A stretch of 64,000 bases of DNA from Virgibacillus sp. LDC-1 (GCF_030137545.1 NZ_JARUVL010000001.1:310070-374069), one strand, 5' to 3'; counted from the stretch's first letter, positions 53,346 through 63,045 are shown. Numbers and translations are program-made. The notes: generated by a model not told the origin, from the letters alone.

Positions 53346-53379
53346 AGGCTAATGCTTATGAGCACATAGGCATTAGCCT
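53346..53379 (+). terminator. Hairpin upstream of the TIM-barrel gene
   Basis: AGGCTAATGC (53346-53355) pairs perfectly with GCATTAGCCT (53370-53379), followed by CTTTGT. It probably terminates transcription from the small genes before it. Confidence 0.7.
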
Positions 53380-53475
53380 CTTTGTAATTAGAGACCACTG
53401 GAGCTGTGTCAAGTGGAAATAAAAGTTATCACGAAAAATAGTGCCTAAACGTAATATACGAGGAGGAATATAATT

Positions 53476-54405
53476 ATGAAACGATTGTTAAATTGTACTG
53501 CTTCTGATTTCGCTTCAATGAATAAAGATGAACTCTTGCAATCTATTCAGGCTTCAGAGGGAAGAACCATGCTTGCAGAAGTCGTGTGCTCCACTACGCC
53601 ATTATATCCAGGCTTAACAAATGCAGAATATGTAGCAGCATTTGGGGCGGATCTTGTTTTGTTAAATGTATTTGATGTTGACAAGCCTAGCGTTGAAGGT
53701 TTAGAGCTTTTAGAGAAGAAAGTAGAAACAAACGATATTATCCAAACGGTAAAGGAACTAGTTGGGCGACCTGTTGGAATTAATTTAGAGCCAGTAGATA
53801 TTCACGCTAATGAGTTAGAAACATTAGAGCAATTGCCGGCAGGACGACGGGCGACAGATAATACGATTCAAAAAGCAATAGGCCTTGGTGTTGATTTTAT
53901 TTGTCTGACTGGTAATCCGAAAACAGGTGTATCTAATGATGCCATTGAGAAGGCGATTAAAATGGTGAAGAAGATCGCAGGGGATAAAATCCTAATTATT
54001 GCTGGTAAAATGCACGGTGCTGGTACAAAAATAGATACAGCTGAAGGATTGGCGGACAATGTTTCCGTTCAACGATTTGTTCAAGCCGGAGCAGACATTG
54101 TACTGGTTCCTGGTGTTGGAACAGTGCCAGGTGCCACTTTATCTAAAACAGAGCGTCTAATCCAAGCTATTCATAATGAAGGAGCACTAGCTCTTACGAC
54201 AATAGGAACAAGTCAAGAAGGTTCTACTGTTGAAACGATTCAAAATATCGCATTATATAATAAAATGGCTGGTGCAGACGTACACCATATTGGAGACGCG
54301 GGACTACATGGAATTGCACCACCTGAAAACATAATGAATTATTCTATCGCAATACGTGGAAAGCGTCATACGTATACTCGGATGGCAGCATCCATTAAAA
54401 GATGA
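53476..54405 (+). CDS. TIM-barrel protein of the nagAB cluster (DUF7916-like)
   Basis: A 309-residue cytoplasmic protein. Glycine-rich loops at strand ends (FICLTGNPKTGVSNDAI, IIAGKMHGAGTKID, GADIVLVPGVGTVPGAT) and the repeat of beta and alpha segments indicate a TIM barrel. I think it belongs to the family now called DUF7916, often found beside amino-sugar and PTS genes. It comes about 95 bases before nagA on the same strand, so a role in amino-sugar phosphate metabolism is plausible but unproven. CGAGGAGG precedes the ATG. Confidence 0.7.
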   Translation: MKRLLNCTASDFASMNKDELLQSIQASEGRTMLAEVVCSTTPLYPGLTNAEYVAAFGADLVLLNVFDVDKPSVEGLELLEKKVETNDIIQTVKELVGRPVGINLEPVDIHANELETLEQLPAGRRATDNTIQKAIGLGVDFICLTGNPKTGVSNDAIEKAIKMVKKIAGDKILIIAGKMHGAGTKIDTAEGLADNVSVQRFVQAGADIVLVPGVGTVPGATLSKTERLIQAIHNEGALALTTIGTSQEGSTVETIQNIALYNKMAGADVHHIGDAGLHGIAPPENIMNYSIAIRGKRHTYTRMAASIKR

Positions 54406-54499
54406 CAGCTTGATGAATAGGATAGTAATCGCAATAGACTTTTATGAAGTACTATGCTAGCTTTATATTTGTAAAGGACTATGAAAGGACGGAATATCC

Positions 54500-55681
54500 A
54501 TGCCTAATCAGACATCATTGTATCTTACAAATGTTACGGTTTATACGGAAGATGGAGTAATAGAGAATGGTTCATTACTTTTGGAAAATGGACAAATAAA
54601 GCAAATATATTCTGATGGAAGGAAGCCAGAAAGCTACCCGCCCTCCTTTAAAATTATTGATGGAACAGGGTTAAATGCAATTCCAGGTTTTATTGATGGC
54701 CATATTCATGGGGCAAACGGAGCAGATGTCATGGATGCTACAGAGGAAGCACTAGACAAAATGGCTCTTGTATTACCAAGGGAAGGAACGACAAGCTTTT
54801 TGGCAACAACGATCACGCAATCTCCAGAAAATATTACGCGTGCATTGAAAAATGTTGCACAATATACGAGTAAATCTGGACAAGCCGAGATAATTGGGGT
54901 TCATTTAGAAGGACCATTTATTGAAGCAAGTAAAAAAGGTGCGCAGCCCTTAGAATACATTATGAAGCCAAGCATTGAACAATTCAAAAAGTGGCAACAA
55001 GTTGCACAGGGTTCAATAAAAACTATTACAATGGCACCTGAGCTTGACGAAGATGGATCTTTTATTCGATATCTTGCTGAGACTGGGGTAAATGTGTCTG
55101 CTGGTCACACTGACGCAGGAATAGAGGAGATGAAAAAAGCAGTAGCGAATGGTGTTCGACAAGTAACACACATTTGCAATGCAATGAATGGCATCCATCA
55201 CAGAGATATTGGAGCTGTCGGGGCAGCGTTTCAGCTGGAAGCATTACGAGCAGAACTAATTGCTGATGGCATTCATGTTTCTCCGGAAATGATGCAAATA
55301 ATTTATCAAAATATGGGAAGTGAACGATTGATCCTTATAACAGATGCAATGCGGGCTAAATGCTTACATGCTGGTGATTATGAGCTTGGCGGTCAGCCAG
55401 TTACGGTTACAGAGGATCGAGCAGTACTTCAGGATGGTACATTGGCTGGAAGTATTTTAAAAATGAATGAGGGTGTGCAGCAAATGTTGCGTCTTCGGGA
55501 CGTTACCATTCAAAATGTTGTCGAGATGGCTTCTATGAATCCGGCTAAGCAGCTTGGTGTGTTTGATAGAAAAGGAAGCATTTCAGTAGGTAAAGATGCA
55601 GATGTATTGTTAGTTGATAACCAAATAAATATTAAGCTTGCGGTATGTCGCGGTGTGGTAGCTTACGAGGAGGAAAAATAA
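54500..55681 (+). CDS. nagA: N-acetylglucosamine-6-phosphate deacetylase NagA
   Basis: A 393-residue amidohydrolase that removes acetate from GlcNAc-6-phosphate. Metal-site residues are visible in PGFIDGHIHGANG, HLEGPFIE, VSAGHTDA and THICNAMNGIHHR; the catalytic Asp is in LITDAMRAK. It receives substrate from MurQ and from direct GlcNAc uptake. AAAGGACGG precedes the ATG. nagB begins three bases after the stop, so the two are one operon. No nagR-type regulator lies alongside. Confidence 0.96.
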   Translation: MPNQTSLYLTNVTVYTEDGVIENGSLLLENGQIKQIYSDGRKPESYPPSFKIIDGTGLNAIPGFIDGHIHGANGADVMDATEEALDKMALVLPREGTTSFLATTITQSPENITRALKNVAQYTSKSGQAEIIGVHLEGPFIEASKKGAQPLEYIMKPSIEQFKKWQQVAQGSIKTITMAPELDEDGSFIRYLAETGVNVSAGHTDAGIEEMKKAVANGVRQVTHICNAMNGIHHRDIGAVGAAFQLEALRAELIADGIHVSPEMMQIIYQNMGSERLILITDAMRAKCLHAGDYELGGQPVTVTEDRAVLQDGTLAGSILKMNEGVQQMLRLRDVTIQNVVEMASMNPAKQLGVFDRKGSISVGKDADVLLVDNQINIKLAVCRGVVAYEEEK

Positions 55682-55683
55682 AA

Positions 55684-56415
55684 ATGCAAATAATAAAAAC
55701 AGCAAATTACGAAGCAATGAGTGAAAAAGCGTATGCAGAAATAGTAGAAATCATTAATTCAGTGGAAAATCCTGTATTAGGATTAGCGACAGGTTCTACC
55801 CCCGAAGGGCTTTATCAGCATATGATTGAACAATATAATCAAGGAAATCTGACTTTGAAAAAAGCAACAACGTTTAATTTAGATGAATATGTAGGATTAG
55901 ATGCAGCGGATCCAAATAGTTATCGTTATTATATGAATGACAAATTATTTCAACACATTGATATCCAAAAAGGGCAGAGCCATTTGCCAAATGGTTCTGC
56001 ACAGGATTTAGAGCAGGAATGTAATGACTATGAACAGAAAATAAAACAAGCAGGGAATATTGATGTACAAATTCTGGGATTAGGTTTAAATGGTCATATC
56101 GGCTTTAATGAACCAGGCACTTCATTTGAAAGCAGAACGCATGTGATAGAGTTAGATGCGTCAACTCGTGAAGCGAATGCGCGCTTTTTTTCCTCGTTAG
56201 ACGCTGTTCCAACACAGGCAATTACAATGGGAATTGAAACGATAATGGAAAGTAAAGCAATTATTTTACTCGTCTCTGGAGAAAATAAAGCGGATGCGGT
56301 TGCACGTTTAGTTGAGGGAGAGATTAGTGAGGAATTTCCAGCTTCCATTTTACAAAAGCACGGAAACGTAACATTGATTGCTGATGAAGCAGCTTTATCT
56401 AAAGTAGAATTTTAA
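55684..56415 (+). CDS. nagB: Glucosamine-6-phosphate deaminase NagB
   Basis: A 243-residue enzyme converting glucosamine-6-phosphate to fructose-6-phosphate and ammonia. Family blocks are GLATGSTPEGLY (phosphate loop), TFNLDEYVGL with the catalytic Asp, and GLGLNGHIGFNEPG with the His/Glu relay. Length matches the monomeric Bacillus type without the E. coli allosteric extension. The ATG at 55684 follows AGGAGG in the end of nagA; a longer in-frame start lies inside nagA and is rejected. It completes the route from MurNAc-6P to glycolysis. Confidence 0.96.
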   Translation: MQIIKTANYEAMSEKAYAEIVEIINSVENPVLGLATGSTPEGLYQHMIEQYNQGNLTLKKATTFNLDEYVGLDAADPNSYRYYMNDKLFQHIDIQKGQSHLPNGSAQDLEQECNDYEQKIKQAGNIDVQILGLGLNGHIGFNEPGTSFESRTHVIELDASTREANARFFSSLDAVPTQAITMGIETIMESKAIILLVSGENKADAVARLVEGEISEEFPASILQKHGNVTLIADEAALSKVEF

Positions 56416-56418
56416 TGG

Positions 56419-56607
56419 GCTGGGACAAAAGAATTTTTTATGAAAATCAAATGAGATGTTTAAGACTTTAACTAGATGAATTGATCGAGTGGTTGTGAAG
56501 GGTGAGACATCTTGAAAAGAAGATCGCTTTTTCTACGCGCTTATGCCCGTGGTAAAAGCGATCCCATTGTTCGTATTTTGAGGCAAACGCTCTTGTTTTG
56601 TCCTAGC
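56419..56607. repeat. Inverted-repeat element with CTGGGACAAAA-type ends, copy 1
   Basis: The left end GCTGGGACAAAA (56419-56430) pairs with the right end TTTTGTCCTAGC (56596-56607) at 11 of 12 positions. The 165 bases between contain a further perfect hairpin, GATCGCTTTT (56522-56531) with AAAAGCGATC (56554-56563). There is no coding sequence. The ends resemble copy 2 at 60640, so this may be a small mobile or repetitive intergenic element; as it follows nagB and yvyE convergently, it may also terminate transcription. Confidence 0.65.
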
Positions 56608-56619
56608 GTCTTCTCCTTA

Positions 56620-57258
56620 TTAATTTGAAACATCGACTTCTACATATTTTTTATCGACTTTCTTTATGGAGGCTTGGCCGTTTGTAAAATCTGTTATCCA
56701 AGCTTGGAATGTATCCTCTTCATCGGCTTTTACGTAAACAATACATTCAACTTGTTCTAAATAGTGGATGGTTTCTAAAATATAATTGGAGGATCGTAAA
56801 GCATTTTCGATTTTTCCGAGTAATGGGTAATCAATAGTAAGTGAAAATCCTTGCATCAATTGTCTGTTCACAACACCTGTTGCTTGAATTGCTTGCGAAG
56901 TGGCAGTTCCATATGCACGGATTAATCCACCTGCGCCCAATTTTATGCCGCCGAAATATCTTGTAACAACTACCACGGTATCCTTTAGGTGCTGTTTTTT
57001 TATAACTTCCAGAATTGGTATTCCAGCAGTTCCACTTGGTTCTCCATCATCATTTGCCTTTTGGATTTGATCATGCTCACCAATCATGTATGCGGAGCAA
57101 TTATGAGTTGCATCATGATGCTTTTTTTTAATTTCCTGAATAAACGTTTGCGCGTCTTTTTCAGATTCTACTCTACGAACATAGCCAATAAATCGTGATT
57201 TTTGAATTGTGATTTCATTTGAACCTTCTTTTTTTACTGTTAAGTAATTTGATAACAT
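56620..57258 (-). CDS. yvyE: YvyE/YigZ (IMPACT) family protein
   Basis: A 212-residue protein of the UPF0029/IMPACT family. The conserved N-terminal block includes QKSRFIGYVRRVESE, KHHDATHNCSAYMIG, DDGEPSGTAG and VVVTRYFGGIKLGAGGLIRAYG. A ferredoxin-like C-terminal domain follows. Its exact function in bacteria is unsettled; translation or proteolysis links are known for relatives. The ATG at 57258 follows GGAGG. It lies just upstream of degS on the opposite strand, which is the order in Bacillus subtilis. Confidence 0.94.
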   Translation of the reverse strand: MLSNYLTVKKEGSNEITIQKSRFIGYVRRVESEKDAQTFIQEIKKKHHDATHNCSAYMIGEHDQIQKANDDGEPSGTAGIPILEVIKKQHLKDTVVVVTRYFGGIKLGAGGLIRAYGTATSQAIQATGVVNRQLMQGFSLTIDYPLLGKIENALRSSNYILETIHYLEQVECIVYVKADEEDTFQAWITDFTNGQASIKKVDKKYVEVDVSN

Positions 57259-57509
57259 GTTAACCTCCAAATCTGATAAAAGATAGTATATAATGAAGTA
57301 GCATAGATATATACTTTTTCAATAAATTATTCTTGTTGCCAGTGCTTTCATGTGCTTTTACTACATATCGTACTAGAAAAATTCTAATATTTATTGTAAA
57401 AATTAGCTTTTTCGTGGTGTTCAAGGAAAAAATTACTAGAACTAAGAAAAAAGACCCTTTTAAAAAGTACGAAGACTCCGTATGATTATATCATAGGTTG
57501 GTGTTGATT

Positions 57510-58643
57510 ATGGCGATAAAAACAAGTGAAAAAGATCTAGACAATATCATTCATGAGATGATTGATGTTGTAGAAAATAGCAAGGATGAAATTTTTAACA
57601 TTAGTGAAGAAGCACGCACTGAACACGAGGTACTCGTACGGGAGTTAAGAGAAACGAAGAATAAAGTAATCGATCATATTGAGAATGGCGACAAACTCGA
57701 GCATAAAGTAAGGTATTCAAGACAACGGCTATCTGAAGTGAGTAAATACTTTGATCGTTATTCTGAAACGGAAATTCGTGAGGTTTACGAAAAAACACAT
57801 GCGATGCAAACGCAATTAGCAGTAATGCGACAGGAAGAGCAGGTGTTGCGTGAAAAACGCGATGAACTAGAGCGAAGAATTGTTGCGTTGGAACAGACGA
57901 TTGAACGCGCTCAAGGTTTAGCTGGTAAAATTTCTGTCGTACTAAATTACTTAACCGATGATTTTCGTCAAGTAAATGAATTGATTGAAGAGGCAAAGGA
58001 AAAACAGGAATTTGGATTGAAAATTATTGAGGCTCAAGAGGAAGAGCGCCGCAAAATTTCTCGTGAAATACATGATGGTCCAGCGCAAATGCTTGCCAAT
58101 ATATTGTTACGGTCTGAGCTGGTGGACCGAACATTTCGAGAGGGAACGCTTGATAAGGGATTAGAGGAAATAAAAAGCGTCCGGAAGATGATTCGCTCTT
58201 CATTATATGAGGTCCGTCGAATTATTTATGATCTTCGTCCTATGGCATTAGATGATTTAGGATTAATCCCAACTTTAAAAAAATATCTGTCTACTGTTTC
58301 AGAATATAACGATGTAACGATTGATTTTAAATCCTTTGGAGAAGAAGATCGTTTAAATAGTAAATATGAAGTTGCGTTTTTCCGTTTAATACAAGAGGCT
58401 GTTCAAAATGCAGTGAAGCATGCACAGGCGAGTTTAATCGAAGTAAGGATGGAAATTCGAAACAATACGTTGACTGTCGTTATTAAAGACAATGGGATTG
58501 GCTTTGATCAAAGTGTTAAGCGCGATAAGTCATTTGGATTAATTGGCATGAGAGAGCGTGTTGAAATGTTTGATGGTAAGATAAAAATAGAATCAGAAAT
58601 TGGAAAAGGTACTAGAATATTAATTCAAGTACCGTATAATTAA
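57510..58643 (+). CDS. degS: Sensor histidine kinase DegS
   Basis: A 377-residue cytoplasmic kinase without membrane segments. The N-terminal two thirds are a long coiled-coil sensor region. The phospho-acceptor His is in EEERRKISREIHDGPAQMLAN. The ATPase part shows LIQEAVQNAVKHAQAS, IKDNGIGFD and SFGLIGMRERVE. It phosphorylates DegU and controls exoenzymes, competence, motility and biofilm formation. The ATG at 57510 follows GGTTGGTG. degU is encoded about 135 bases downstream. Confidence 0.96.
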   Translation: MAIKTSEKDLDNIIHEMIDVVENSKDEIFNISEEARTEHEVLVRELRETKNKVIDHIENGDKLEHKVRYSRQRLSEVSKYFDRYSETEIREVYEKTHAMQTQLAVMRQEEQVLREKRDELERRIVALEQTIERAQGLAGKISVVLNYLTDDFRQVNELIEEAKEKQEFGLKIIEAQEEERRKISREIHDGPAQMLANILLRSELVDRTFREGTLDKGLEEIKSVRKMIRSSLYEVRRIIYDLRPMALDDLGLIPTLKKYLSTVSEYNDVTIDFKSFGEEDRLNSKYEVAFFRLIQEAVQNAVKHAQASLIEVRMEIRNNTLTVVIKDNGIGFDQSVKRDKSFGLIGMRERVEMFDGKIKIESEIGKGTRILIQVPYN

Positions 58644-58780
58644 TGTAACTAGTCCTACAAACATGATGGGCTTTTATATAGTTAAAGGTATGTCGAAATT
58701 ATAGAAAAAGAAACGTAGTTTATCTATCATAGTAATGGGAGAGTTAACATTGTAGAAATAGACTTAGGAGGAACAAGACG

Positions 58781-59473
58781 ATGAATACTGGTAAACAAGT
58801 AAATATTGTTTTGATTGATGATCACAAGCTGTTCCGTGAAGGCGTAAAAAGAATACTTGAATTTGAACCATCTTTTAATGTGGTAGCTGAAGGAGATGAT
58901 GGATCTGAAGCGCCGAAGCTTGTTAAACATTATGGTCCAGATGTTGTTTTAATGGATATCAATATGCCGAATATTAATGGTGTACAAGCAACTGCGGATT
59001 TAGTTCGCTTCTTTCCAAAAACGAGTGTAATTATTTTATCTATTCACGATGATGAGAGCTATGTGACACACGCTTTAAAAACAGGAGCACAAGGCTATTT
59101 GTTAAAAGAAATGGATTCCAATTCACTCATCGAAGCGATTAAGGTTGTGAGCGAGGGTGGTTCTTACCTACATCCTAAGGTTACCCACAATTTGGTAAAG
59201 GAATATCGTCGGTTAGCAAAAGAAAGTAAGCCAAATGTAGCGGGTAATGAAATTAAATTCCAAAAGCCACTGCATATTTTAACAAAGCGTGAATGTCAGG
59301 TTTTACAATTGATTGCAGAAGGGAAAAGCAATCGTTCTGTTGCGGAATCATTATATATTAGTGAAAAAACAGTAAAGAACCATGTAAGTAATATTTTACA
59401 AAAAATGAATGTGAATGATCGTACCCAAGCTGTTGTATCAGCAATCCGCAAAGGATGGGTAGAAGTTATCTGA
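58781..59473 (+). CDS. degU: Response regulator DegU
   Basis: A 230-residue NarL-type regulator. The receiver has its acidic pair Asp13-Asp14 ([12 protein letters not shown]), the phosphorylated Asp59 (VVLMDINMP) and the conserved Lys in GYLLKEMD. The C-terminal LuxR helix-turn-helix is [25 protein letters not shown], followed by [17 protein letters not shown] precedes the ATG and a strong terminator follows. It controls transitions between motility, competence and matrix or enzyme production. Compare with the degenerate regulator at 18948. Confidence 0.97.
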   Translation: MNTGKQVNIVLIDDHKLFREGVKRILEFEPSFNVVAEGDDGSEAPKLVKHYGPDVVLMDINMPNINGVQATADLVRFFPKTSVIILSIHDDESYVTHALKTGAQGYLLKEMDSNSLIEAIKVVSEGGSYLHPKVTHNLVKEYRRLAKESKPNVAGNEIKFQKPLHILTKRECQVLQLIAEGKSNRSVAESLYISEKTVKNHVSNILQKMNVNDRTQAVVSAIRKGWVEVI

Positions 59474-59780
59474 TTTAATGCTCAATATTCTCGTAATCTG
59501 TTCCTAGATTCGTTACGTAACTAGTATAATACTCTTCGCTCTGATACATGATTGTATCAGAGTTTTTTCATAGGCGTAAAAAAGTATATTAGAAGGGTCT
59601 AAAATACGTCTCATCATATAAAAACTATGGATATCAAAAAAATACGAATGGATTTTACTCTAGTTTATTGGAAAGGAAATAATAATGCATTTTTTACGTT
59701 GTTCATGTAAAATAAGAGCAATACTAGTTGAAAATATTTTTTTACATAGAGGCTAGAAATATTGGAGAGGAATGGCTTAG
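59474..59780. other. Intergenic region, degU to the DegV-family gene
   Basis: After the degU terminator this 307-base gap holds AT-rich DNA. GGAAAGGAAA precedes a possible 23-codon frame (ATG 59685, stop 59754, beginning MHFLRCSCKIRAIL), which may be a leader peptide or chance. No clear promoter was identified. Confidence 0.4.
59539..59568 (+). terminator. Terminator of degU
   Basis: CTCTGATACA (59539-59548) pairs perfectly with TGTATCAGAG (59553-59562), followed by six T. Confidence 0.92.
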
Positions 59781-60623
59781 ATGAAAGTTGCTATAATGAC
59801 GGATAGTACGGCATATATACCAGCTGAAATTAGGGAAGAGAAAGCAATTCATATGGTTCCCTTAAGTGTCGTATTCGGAGATGATGTATATCAAGAAGAA
59901 ATTGATATAACAACAGAGGAATTTTATCAAAAAATAAAGGAAGCAAAGGAGCTTCCAAAAACATCTCAACCTTCTATTGGATATGTGACAGCTAAATTAG
60001 AGGAGCTTGCAAAAGAATATGATGCGGTTGTTTCTATCCACTTATCAAGTGGAATTAGTGGTACATATCAAGCGGTGGTAAGTGCAGGTAAGATGGTAGA
60101 GGGTATCGATGTATATGCCTATGATTCGGAAATAAGCTGTATGGCACAAGGATTTTATGTGCTGGAAGCTGCAGAAATGGCGAAGAACAATAAAAATCCA
60201 GCTGAAATTCTTGCCCGCCTTGATGAGATGAAAAAGTCCTTAAGGGCTTATTTTATGGTAGATGATTTAACTAATTTACAACGCGGTGGTAGACTGAGCG
60301 GGGCACAAGCATTAGTTGGAAGCTTACTTCAAGTGAAGCCCATTTTGCATTTTGTTGACAAGATAATTGTACCGTTTGAAAAGATTCGCACACGAAAAAA
60401 AGCAATTAATCGAATCGTCGGAATGCTTGAGGAAGATGCTCAAGATAACAATGAAATAAAGGTCGTTTTTATTCATGGTAATGCAGAAGAAGCAGCTTTG
60501 GATTTACAGGCGTCTTTTAAAGCGCGATATCCATCAGCAGAGACATCGTTAAGTTATTTTGGGCCGGTTATTGGTACCCACCTTGGAGAGGGTGCACTCG
60601 GAGTTTGTTGGTATAAAAAGTAA
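59781..60623 (+). CDS. DegV-family fatty-acid-binding protein
   Basis: A 280-residue protein of the DegV (FakB) family. The N-terminal VAIMTDSTAYIPAEI and the fatty-acid carboxylate region ISSGISGTYQ-type (HLSSGISGTYQAV) are conserved, as is LTNLQRGGRLSGAQALVG. Such proteins present fatty acids to the kinase FakA. The position between degU and comFA matches Bacillus subtilis. The ATG follows GGAGAGG. Direct partners are not in the window. Confidence 0.93.
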   Translation: MKVAIMTDSTAYIPAEIREEKAIHMVPLSVVFGDDVYQEEIDITTEEFYQKIKEAKELPKTSQPSIGYVTAKLEELAKEYDAVVSIHLSSGISGTYQAVVSAGKMVEGIDVYAYDSEISCMAQGFYVLEAAEMAKNNKNPAEILARLDEMKKSLRAYFMVDDLTNLQRGGRLSGAQALVGSLLQVKPILHFVDKIIVPFEKIRTRKKAINRIVGMLEEDAQDNNEIKVVFIHGNAEEAALDLQASFKARYPSAETSLSYFGPVIGTHLGEGALGVCWYKK

Positions 60624-60639
60624 CGAATACAGAAGGAGA

Positions 60640-60710
60640 CTGGGACAAAAGAAGCGTATTTAAATTAAAATCCGAATAATTGTTTCCATGTAAAAATTGT
60701 TTTGTCCCAG
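60640..60710. repeat. Inverted-repeat element with CTGGGACAAAA ends, copy 2
   Basis: CTGGGACAAAA (60640-60650) and TTTTGTCCCAG (60700-60710) are perfect complements separated by 49 AT-rich bases. The ends match copy 1 at 56419. It lies between the DegV-family gene and comFA. Confidence 0.65.
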
Positions 60711-60738
60711 CCTATATTTAAAGAAAGGTCGTGATTAT

Positions 60739-62184
60739 TTGACGCAATTGCAAGATGATAAGGAGCTCCCCCACCTTTCCTCAGATCAGTTATCCCCCGA
60801 TCAACTTTCCGCTTATTATTCAGGTAAACGATTACTTCGAAATGAAATTCATATCCAGGAAGTGTATTTTCAATGGCTACTTTCTAAGCAATATTTTATT
60901 CCCGTCCCCGCTATTAAAAGAAAACTTTTTCATTATACTTGTCAACGGTGTGGAAATAGTAGGCGGTCTTTATTTGGTGATATTCCATGTGCATCATGTG
61001 GAGAAACGCATGTATATTGCCGGAAATGTATCATGATGGGTAGGGTATTGGCTTGTGATTTTCTCTATTATTGGAATGGTCCAGTAATAGAGCGTACATT
61101 ATTGCAGTATGAACCATGTACATGGGAAGGAACGCTTACCTCTACGCAGGAAAAGGCGGCAAATCGGATTGTTAAAGCAATTCAATTACAGGAGAAAGAG
61201 CTGCTCATTTGGGCAGTGTGTGGATCAGGTAAAACGGAAATGTTGTTTGCAGGAATTTCGGAAGGATTAAAGAAAGGATTGCGCGTTTGTATTGCAACTC
61301 CGAGAACGGATGTAGTACAAGAGTTAAAACCACGTATTCAACAAGCTTTTTCCTCTATTCCCATCGAAGCATTATATGGTGGAAGTAACGATACAGAAGC
61401 AAAAGCACAACTAATTATTTCAACTACACATCAATTGCTCCGATTTCAAGAAGCATTTGACATTATGATAATTGATGAAATTGATGCATTTCCATTTCAT
61501 AGCGATCCATCGTTATTGTTTGCAGTACAGCGGTCTAGAAAATTAAAGAGTACTTCTATCTACTTAACCGCTACCCCACGAAAACAACACCAAATGCAAA
61601 TTTTGCTGAAGCAACTTCCTCATTTTTTCGTTCCTGTTCGGTATCATGGTCATCCGCTACCTGTCCCATATATGAAGATGTCAATTTCCTTAAAAAAGGA
61701 TGTACAAAACAATCATCCCCCAGCTTCCTTTGTTTCCTGGTTGAAAAAGAGGAAGAACCCGAATAGGCAACTACTCATTTTTGTACCAACTATTTCCTTA
61801 GTGGAAAGCTTATTAGCTTCTGTAACAAAGCTTTTATTACAAGAACAAATGATTAAAAACAAGTTTGAAATAGCTTCTGTTTACGCTAACGACGGTGCTA
61901 GAGTAGAAAAAGTACAGGCGTTCCGCGACAAGAAATTAGTCGCTATAATGACGACAACGATTTTAGAAAGAGGGGTCACTTTTCCATCTGTTGATGTTGC
62001 TATTTTTGATGCAGGTCATGATGTGTTTGATGAAGCTGCTCTTGTACAAATCGCAGGACGCGCAGGACGAAGTGCTGAAGATCCCAAAGGGGAAGTTGTG
62101 TTTTTTCATGATGGGAAAACAGAAGCAATGATTAAAGCCGTCGAGATGATTAAGGAGATGAATAAACGGATTGCAGATTTTTGA
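60739..62184 (+). CDS. comFA: Competence helicase ComFA
   Basis: A 481-residue late-competence ATPase needed to pull transforming DNA into the cell. An N-terminal zinc-binding module has CQRC, CASC and CRKC clusters. The DEAD-box helicase core shows Walker A AVCGSGKTEM, motif II IIDEIDAFPF and motif VI QIAGRAGRS. The start is a TTG following AAAGG; upstream frame falls in the repeat element. The next gene is comFC. Expression is expected to depend on ComK, but I did not identify a certain K-box. Confidence 0.95.
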   Translation: MTQLQDDKELPHLSSDQLSPDQLSAYYSGKRLLRNEIHIQEVYFQWLLSKQYFIPVPAIKRKLFHYTCQRCGNSRRSLFGDIPCASCGETHVYCRKCIMMGRVLACDFLYYWNGPVIERTLLQYEPCTWEGTLTSTQEKAANRIVKAIQLQEKELLIWAVCGSGKTEMLFAGISEGLKKGLRVCIATPRTDVVQELKPRIQQAFSSIPIEALYGGSNDTEAKAQLIISTTHQLLRFQEAFDIMIIDEIDAFPFHSDPSLLFAVQRSRKLKSTSIYLTATPRKQHQMQILLKQLPHFFVPVRYHGHPLPVPYMKMSISLKKDVQNNHPPASFVSWLKKRKNPNRQLLIFVPTISLVESLLASVTKLLLQEQMIKNKFEIASVYANDGARVEKVQAFRDKKLVAIMTTTILERGVTFPSVDVAIFDAGHDVFDEAALVQIAGRAGRSAEDPKGEVVFFHDGKTEAMIKAVEMIKEMNKRIADF

Positions 62185-62321
62185 AATGGGCACACATAAA
62201 GAGGTGCTTGAGCGAAGAGTGTCCGCCTGGATGAAAGGTAACGGAGTTATATCATTTAGGGTTCAAATGAAATATGATTCAAAATAAATGCCTAACTATT
62301 ATATAAACAGGAGTGAAATGA

Positions 62322-63002
62322 ATGCATTGTTTATGGTGCGAAAATGAGGTGGAATTTTCTCTCACGTGGAAAAGTCTCTTGATTCCATCAAGAGAAAAGG
62401 TGCTATGTAGCTCTTGTCGTGGAAAGTTAGAACTTTTACAAGGGGAACGCTGTAACATGTGTAGTAGAGTCTCCATGGAAAAGCTTTGTTCAGATTGTAA
62501 AAGGTGGCAATCCTTAACACATCCGTCTTCATTGCAATGGAATTATTCAATCTATAAATATAATTATTTTATGAAGGAGCTCGTAGCGAAATGGAAATAT
62601 CGCGGGGACTATACGTTAGGAGTTTCTTTTCAATCTATCTTTCAAGAACATTTTAAGGTACACTTTAACCATCTACGAAAAAGTGCCATTGCCGTTCCAA
62701 TTCCCTTAAGTCATGAGAGGCTAAAAGAGAGAGGATTTAATCAAGCACAGATGTTAACAGAGTTCCTTCCAATTGAAAGTTGTTCTCCACTAGAACGATT
62801 ACATGGTGAAAAGCAATCGAAGAAAACAAAAAAGGAACGAATCACTGGTGGAAATCCATTTAAACTTAAAGAAACTATTAAAAAACAGGTTATTCTTGTC
62901 GATGATATATATACAACAGGTGCCACACTTCATCAAGCAGCTCGACTGCTAATAGATAGTGGGTGCCCAGCAGTATATTCTTATACGTTAATTAGGGGTT
63001 AA
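62322..63002 (+). CDS. comFC: Competence protein ComFC, phosphoribosyltransferase-like
   Basis: A 226-residue protein with N-terminal zinc-ribbon cysteines (CLWC, CSSC, CNMC, CSDC) and a C-terminal phosphoribosyltransferase domain. The PRPP-binding motif is VILVDDIYTTGATL, and the family block SHERLKERGFNQA is present. It supports ComFA in DNA uptake. AGGAG precedes the ATG by eight bases. In Bacillus subtilis a small comFB gene lies between comFA and comFC; the 137-base gap here has no room for it. Confidence 0.94.
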   Translation: MHCLWCENEVEFSLTWKSLLIPSREKVLCSSCRGKLELLQGERCNMCSRVSMEKLCSDCKRWQSLTHPSSLQWNYSIYKYNYFMKELVAKWKYRGDYTLGVSFQSIFQEHFKVHFNHLRKSAIAVPIPLSHERLKERGFNQAQMLTEFLPIESCSPLERLHGEKQSKKTKKERITGGNPFKLKETIKKQVILVDDIYTTGATLHQAARLLIDSGCPAVYSYTLIRG

Positions 63003-63045
63003 CCATTTATGTTATAATAAAGGAAAAATAAGGAGAATGATTGCG

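Noticed and set aside
53384..53400. GAGACCACT resembling half of a NagR operator before the nag cluster
   Set aside because: Only one half of the expected palindrome is present, which is too weak to call.
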